From Streptomyces cucumeris (GTDB lineage Bacteria > Actinomycetota > Actinomycetes > Streptomycetales > Streptomycetaceae): a stretch of DNA of 47,981 nt. The stretch lies in NCBI RefSeq assembly GCF_024295805.1, contig NZ_JANCLX010000046.1, positions 1-47,981 of the forward strand, written 5' to 3'. A model generated the notes under the pieces. The model did not search any database, was not told where the DNA came from, and was given only the letters and a program-made list of their open reading frames with translations. This document shows, piece after piece, positions 44,714 to 47,981 of the stretch; the stretch's first letter is position 1; every line of letters starts with the position of its first letter. Both the position numbers and the translations under genes were made by a program.

Positions 44714-44803
44714 GTGGACCCGAAGACCAGAAACATGATCATGAGCGGCGCGCTGGTGCTGATACTCCTCGTCGTCGCCGTGGCGGCCGCGCTCGGGGGC
44801 TGA
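44714..44803 (+). CDS. 29-residue single-helix membrane peptide
   Basis: GTG-initiated peptide: nine polar, basic residues (MDPKTRNMI) and then one hydrophobic helix of about 18 residues ending in Gly-Gly and stop. The GTG is the +1 of a promoter whose -10 TAGTCT lies exactly at -12 to -7 (44702-44707), so it should be leaderless. It lies 22 bases after thpR and 39 bases before the convergent aldo/keto reductase. Similar tiny membrane peptides occur in other Streptomyces, from memory. Function unknown. Confidence 0.65.
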   Translation: MDPKTRNMIMSGALVLILLVVAVAAALGG

Positions 44804-44842
44804 CCCCGCCGCGCGCGGCCGCGTGCCCGCCGCCGGGGGCGG

Positions 44843-45838
44843 CTACCAGGCGAAGGCCTCGGGGGAGGGGCCGGGACCGGGGAAGATCTCGTCCAGTGAG
44901 CGCAGCAGCTCGTCGTCCAGCGTCAGCTCCGTCGCCCGGACCGCCGAGGCGAGCTGGTCGGCGGTGCGGGGGCCGACGATCGGGCCGGTCACCCCGGGCC
45001 GGGTGAGCAGCCAGGCCAGCGCCGTCTCACCGGGCTCCAGACCGTGCTTGTCGAGCAGATCCTCGTACGCCTGCACCTGCCCGCGCACCGTGGAGCTGTT
45101 CAGCGCGTCGGCGCTGCGGCCGGACGAGCTGCGGGCGGCACCGCCCTCCCTTTCCTTGCGGATCGCGCCGCCCAGCAGCCCGCCGTGCAGCGGCGACCAG
45201 GGGATCACCCCGAGGCCGTAGTCGCGCGCGGCCGGGATGACCTCCATCTCGGCGCGGCGCTCGGCCAGGTTGTACAGGCACTGTTCGCTGACCAGACCGT
45301 AGGAACCGCGGCGCCGCGCCGTCTCGTTGGCCTTGGCGATGTGCCAGCCCGCGTGGTTGGAGGAGCCGACGTAGAGGATCTTGCCCTGCTGGACCAGGAC
45401 GTCCATCGCCTGCCAGATCTCTTCCCACGGGGTGGCGCGGTCCACGTGGTGGAACTGGTACAGATCGATGTGGTCGGTGCGCAGCCGCTTGAGGCTGGCG
45501 TCCACGGCCCGGCGGATGTTGACGGCCGAGAGCAGGTCGTCGTTGGGCCAGACCGGGCTGTCGGTGCCCATGTTCCCGTACACCTTGGTGGCGAGGACGG
45601 TCTTCTCGCGCCGTCCGCCGCCCTGGGCGAACCAGCTCCCGATGATCTCCTCGGTGCGGCCCTTGTTCTCGCCCCAGCCGTAGACGTTGGCGGTGTCGAA
45701 GAAGTTGATCCCCGCCTCGTGCGCGGCGTCCATGATCGCGTGGCTGTTCGCCTCGTCGGTCTGCGGGCCGAAGTTCATGGTGCCGAGGACCAGTCGGCTG
45801 ACCTTGAGACCTGTGCGTCCGAGCTGCGTGTACTTCAT
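44843..45838 (-). CDS. Aldo/keto reductase
   Basis: 331 residues, NADPH-dependent TIM-barrel oxidoreductase like the actinobacterial YghZ/PhdYeFE-type AKRs. Catalytic tetrad residues are in NFFDTANVYG (Asp, Tyr), ATKVYG (Lys) and YQFHHVD (His). The C-terminal cofactor motif is GPIVGPRTADQL. Reduces aldehydes or ketones; physiological substrate unknown. ATG 45838 begins the conserved MKYTQLGRTGLKVSRL. The start is leaderless with -10 TTGGCT at -12 to -7, and a MerR-type palindrome lies in the promoter spacer. Confidence 0.94.
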   Translation of the reverse strand: MKYTQLGRTGLKVSRLVLGTMNFGPQTDEANSHAIMDAAHEAGINFFDTANVYGWGENKGRTEEIIGSWFAQGGGRREKTVLATKVYGNMGTDSPVWPNDDLLSAVNIRRAVDASLKRLRTDHIDLYQFHHVDRATPWEEIWQAMDVLVQQGKILYVGSSNHAGWHIAKANETARRRGSYGLVSEQCLYNLAERRAEMEVIPAARDYGLGVIPWSPLHGGLLGGAIRKEREGGAARSSSGRSADALNSSTVRGQVQAYEDLLDKHGLEPGETALAWLLTRPGVTGPIVGPRTADQLASAVRATELTLDDELLRSLDEIFPGPGPSPEAFAW

Positions 45839-45844
45839 GAGGCC

Positions 45845-45874
45845 AGCCAAGCCCTTGGAGTGTGCTCCAAGCAA
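45845..45874 (-). promoter_or_regulatory. MerR-type operator-promoter of the aldo/keto reductase gene
   Basis: CTTGGAGTGTGCTCCAAG (45854-45871), a perfect 7-bp inverted repeat with 4-base spacer, lies between a -35-like TTGCTT (45874-45869, minus strand) and -10 TTGGCT (45850-45845), 18 bases apart. This is the architecture of MerR-activated promoters (spacers of 18-20 with the operator in between). No merR gene is in the window. Confidence 0.72.
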
Positions 45875-45949
45875 GGGGGCACCGTCAGGGTCCACGGCCG
45901 GAGCGCAGGCAGCGAATTCCGCCGCGGCTTCCGGCCGGGAAAATCCGAG

Positions 45950-45989
45950 GGCCCGCCTTTTGACCCCCCGTGTGGTCAAAATGCGGGCC
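45950..45989 (-). terminator. Terminator of the 46043-46585 membrane protein gene
   Basis: 16-base arms (45950-45965 and 45974-45989) pair at 15 of 16 positions around an 8-base loop, and include TTTTGACC/GGTCAAAA. It insulates the aldo/keto reductase promoter from the upstream minus-strand gene. Confidence 0.78.
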
Positions 45990-46042
45990 TGCGGATTCCG
46001 CCGTATCGAGCTGGTGCGGCGGACGTGTGAAAGAAATGTGAA

Positions 46043-46585
46043 TCAGTTGCTGTTGCGGGACTTCATGAATCCGACGATGCCGATGGCGAGCGCCAGCAGA
46101 CCGCCGGCCAGCACCATGTAGATTCCAGGACCCGCGACGATGTCGAACTTGTCCACGCCCTCCTCGGCCGCCTTCTCGGCGGCGTCGGCGGGCAGGCCCT
46201 CGTCCTCCAGCTTCTGCGCGAGCAGCCGCGCCGGGTCCGCCATGTTGATCGCGGCGACGATGGCCGCGCCTGCGCCCAGCAGCCCGCCGCCGAGGTAGAG
46301 CGGAGCCTTCTGGCGGGCCAGGGTGACGAGGAAGAGCACCGTCGCGACCAGGGCGATGATCAGCGTGATGACGCCGTCGCCGTCCATCCCCTTGATGCCG
46401 CCGTCGCTCATGTCCTCGCTGGAGACGACCCAGTTCACCAGCGAGCCGACCAGGGCGACGAGGGAACCGACGATCCCGAGGACCGCGAACTTCTTGGACG
46501 GCGCGACCGCGCCGCCGTTCTGCGGAGCGCCCGGATATACGGGCGGCGCGGTTTGCGCATAAGAGGACTGGTTGTAATCGCTCAT
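46043..46585 (-). CDS. Four-helix membrane protein
   Basis: 180 residues. The N-terminus is Gln/Tyr/Pro-rich (YNQSSYAQTAPPVYPG) and likely cytoplasmic. Four transmembrane helices follow (about 33-53, 73-92, 96-115, 150-172), with an acidic extracytoplasmic loop (KLEDEGLPADAAEKAAEEG). No enzymatic motif. Resembles many uncharacterised actinobacterial integral membrane proteins. The ATG has a loosely placed -10-like TACGGT and no ribosome site, so possibly a very short leader. Confidence 0.82.
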   Translation of the reverse strand: MSDYNQSSYAQTAPPVYPGAPQNGGAVAPSKKFAVLGIVGSLVALVGSLVNWVVSSEDMSDGGIKGMDGDGVITLIIALVATVLFLVTLARQKAPLYLGGGLLGAGAAIVAAINMADPARLLAQKLEDEGLPADAAEKAAEEGVDKFDIVAGPGIYMVLAGGLLALAIGIVGFMKSRNSN

Positions 46586-46705
46586 GGGCAGAGACCGTAG
46601 GGCGGGCCCATTCTTTAATGCAATGCCGCCGCCCGCTATGCCGTCAATGACCGATAAATTTTCGCTGAAATGTTCCCCGGATCAGATCAAATTATCTGCG
46701 GTTCA

Positions 46706-46725
46706 GGAATTCCCTTTGGAATTCC
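46706..46725. repeat. Tandem GGAATTCC palindromes
   Basis: Two identical 8-bp palindromes separated by CTTT, in the relatively A/T-rich divergent region 46586-46847. Possibly an operator for one of the flanking genes. Confidence 0.5.
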
Positions 46726-46847
46726 GGGGGGAATGGTGTCCTTCGCTTTCCCGGAACATACGGCGTCATACCCGGTCCGCCCCGCCCCCGGCCGCCGGTC
46801 CGGTTCCCCCGCCCTGCGCGTCCCTGCGGGATGGCAGGCTTGGGCCC

Positions 46848-47849
46848 ATGCGTCCGCTTCCGTCTCTCCTCGGTGCCGCCGTGCTGGTGGCCCTGCCCGC
46901 CGCCGCTCCCGCCGCGGCCGACGACGACTCCCCGTCGTCGTTCCAGATCAAGGACTCCCGGATCGCCGAGTCCAGCGGGCTCGCCGCGAGCCGCGCCCAC
47001 CCCGGCGTCTACTGGACGCACAACGACAGCTCGGACGGGCCCTACGTCTACGCGGTCGACAGCCGGACGGGGAAGACCGTCGCGCGGATCGCGATGCGCG
47101 GGATCGGCTCACCGCGGGACGTGGAGGCCGTCTCGGTCGGCCCGGACGGCAATGTCTACGTCGGCGACATCGGTGACAACCTCGGCGGACAGTGGTCCCA
47201 CGTGTGGATCTACCGCTTCCCCGAGCCGAAGAAGCTGCGCGACATGTCGGTGAAGGCCACCCAGTTCACCGTCCAGTACCAGGGCGGACCGCGCAACGCC
47301 GAGGCGATGATGGTCCATCCGAAGACCGGCAAGGTCTACATCGCCAGCAAGAGCGAGGAGGACGGCGGGCTGTACCAGGGGCCGGACACCCTCTCGCCCT
47401 CCGGGGTGAACGTCTTCCGCCGGATCGCGCCCATCGACATGGAGGTCACCGACGGGGCCTTCGCGCCCGACGGCAGCAGGCTCGTGCTGCGCGGCTACTT
47501 CAGCGCCGCCGAGTACCGCTGGCGGGGCGGGAAGCCCCAGGAGCTCGACGAGGAGCCGGGGCTGCCGCTCCAGCGGCAGGGCGAGGCCGTCACCTTCAGC
47601 CCGGACGGCGGCACCCTGATGTACGGCACCGAGGGCAGGTACTCCCGGGTGAGCGCGGAGGCGCTGGACGGGGAACTGCTGCCGGACGCCACGGCCAAGG
47701 AGCAGCGGAAGGACGGCGGTGGCAAGGGCGGCAGCCACGCCGGGAGCGAGGAGAAGGACAGCGGTCTGACGCTGACGAAGGCCGCGCTGACGTTCGCCGG
47801 GGCGATGGTGCTCTTCCTCGGGGCGCGCAGGCTGTTCCGCCGCCGCTGA
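46848..47849 (+). CDS. Secreted, membrane-anchored beta-propeller-like protein
   Basis: 333 residues. A signal peptide (MRPLPSLLGAAVLVALPAAA) is followed by about 250 residues with propeller-like repeats: YWTHNDSSDGPYVYAVD, VSVGPDGNVYVGDIGDN, VHPKTGKVYIASKS and TFSPDGGTLMYGTEG. A Gly/Lys-rich linker leads to a C-terminal transmembrane helix (about 310-328) and a basic RRLFRRR tail, so the domain is displayed outside the membrane. A -10-like CAGGCT lies at -13 to -8 from ATG 46848; the frame upstream is not conserved. Ligand unknown. Confidence 0.87.
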   Translation: MRPLPSLLGAAVLVALPAAAPAAADDDSPSSFQIKDSRIAESSGLAASRAHPGVYWTHNDSSDGPYVYAVDSRTGKTVARIAMRGIGSPRDVEAVSVGPDGNVYVGDIGDNLGGQWSHVWIYRFPEPKKLRDMSVKATQFTVQYQGGPRNAEAMMVHPKTGKVYIASKSEEDGGLYQGPDTLSPSGVNVFRRIAPIDMEVTDGAFAPDGSRLVLRGYFSAAEYRWRGGKPQELDEEPGLPLQRQGEAVTFSPDGGTLMYGTEGRYSRVSAEALDGELLPDATAKEQRKDGGGKGGSHAGSEEKDSGLTLTKAALTFAGAMVLFLGARRLFRRR

Positions 47850-47872
47850 GCCGTCACGGCAGGAGAGAGAAA

Positions 47873-47916
47873 GGAAAGGGGTCCGTGGCCGCCGGAGCGG
47901 CCACGGACCCCTTTCC
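47873..47916 (+). terminator. Strong terminator at the end of the window
   Basis: Perfect 20-bp stem (47873-47892 with 47897-47916) with a CGGA tetraloop, 23 bases after the propeller gene stop. The 3' arm ends in CCCTTTCC. Confidence 0.92.
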
Positions 47917-47981
47917 CGCGATGTGGGTCCGTGCTGCGCGGTGACGTGCTGCACGCACGCGGTCAGCGCCGCGTCCTCGGC

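Noticed and set aside
47963..47981. Possible 3' end of a minus-strand gene running off the window
   Set aside because: The minus strand reads Pro-Arg-Thr-Arg-Arg-stop at the edge, after a strong terminator. Six codons cannot be distinguished from chance.

Overview
The window reads as core-chromosome sequence of a Streptomyces or a very close actinomycete. The evidence is very high G+C with strong third-position G/C bias, frequent GTG/TTG starts, many apparently leaderless genes, and a characteristic gene set: orphan groEL with CIRCE, the futalosine-pathway genes mqnB/mqnD, DUF574 methyltransferase, DUF3027, DUF2530, DUF2771 and an ECF41 sigma factor. From memory only, groEL2 through the mqn genes resembles the S. 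coelicolor SCO4296-SCO4330 neighbourhood. I see no rRNA, tRNA, CRISPR array, insertion sequence or prophage.

Layout: (1) 1-2010, groEL2 behind a double CIRCE operator, closed by a strong terminator. (2) 2038-4762, muropeptide recycling: a MurR/RpiR-type repressor and murQ on the minus strand, then two small overlapping plus-strand genes. (3) 4763-9718, an accessory-looking island. A DUF5919-type HTH regulator and a chloramphenicol-type MFS exporter run leftwards. Divergently, four genes in two coupled pairs encode two small proteins, a radical SAM/SPASM-like enzyme and a PIMT-type methyltransferase. This is the best candidate for an undescribed system. (4) 9815-14318, a haloacid-dehalogenase-like HAD, an HD-domain protein, CutC, and an ECF41 sigma factor with its flavin oxidoreductase. 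A large inverted repeat lies between cutC and the sigma gene. (5) 14434-23913, a HelD/HelR-type RNA polymerase helicase, a small orphan gene, an XPB-type helicase, a VanZ-domain membrane protein with a histone-H1-like lysine-rich tail, a helicase-C/WYL protein and a HAAS-domain membrane protein.

(6) 24010-30857, a HAD phosphatase, a small membrane protein, a cold-shock protein with a structured 5' leader, mqnD/mqnB/DUF2771, an MFS protein and DUF3027. (7) 30858-37221, a long gene-poor leader followed by a 1121-residue sacsin-like GHKL ATPase, two secreted proteins and a DUF574 methyltransferase. (8) 37238-41925, a CtpE-like P-type ATPase, DUF2530, an NCS2/AzgA purine permease and a ribbon-helix-helix protein. 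(9) 42057-47849, a MarR-MFS pair, ThpR, a 29-residue leaderless membrane peptide, an aldo/keto reductase under a MerR-type operator, a membrane protein and a secreted beta-propeller-like protein, ending at a 20-bp-stem terminator.

Many genes have a -10-like hexamer ending 6 or 7 bases before the start codon, so leaderless translation is a theme here and was used to choose several starts. Residue numbers are counted by hand. Gene-family calls rest on recognition of motifs, not on database searches.
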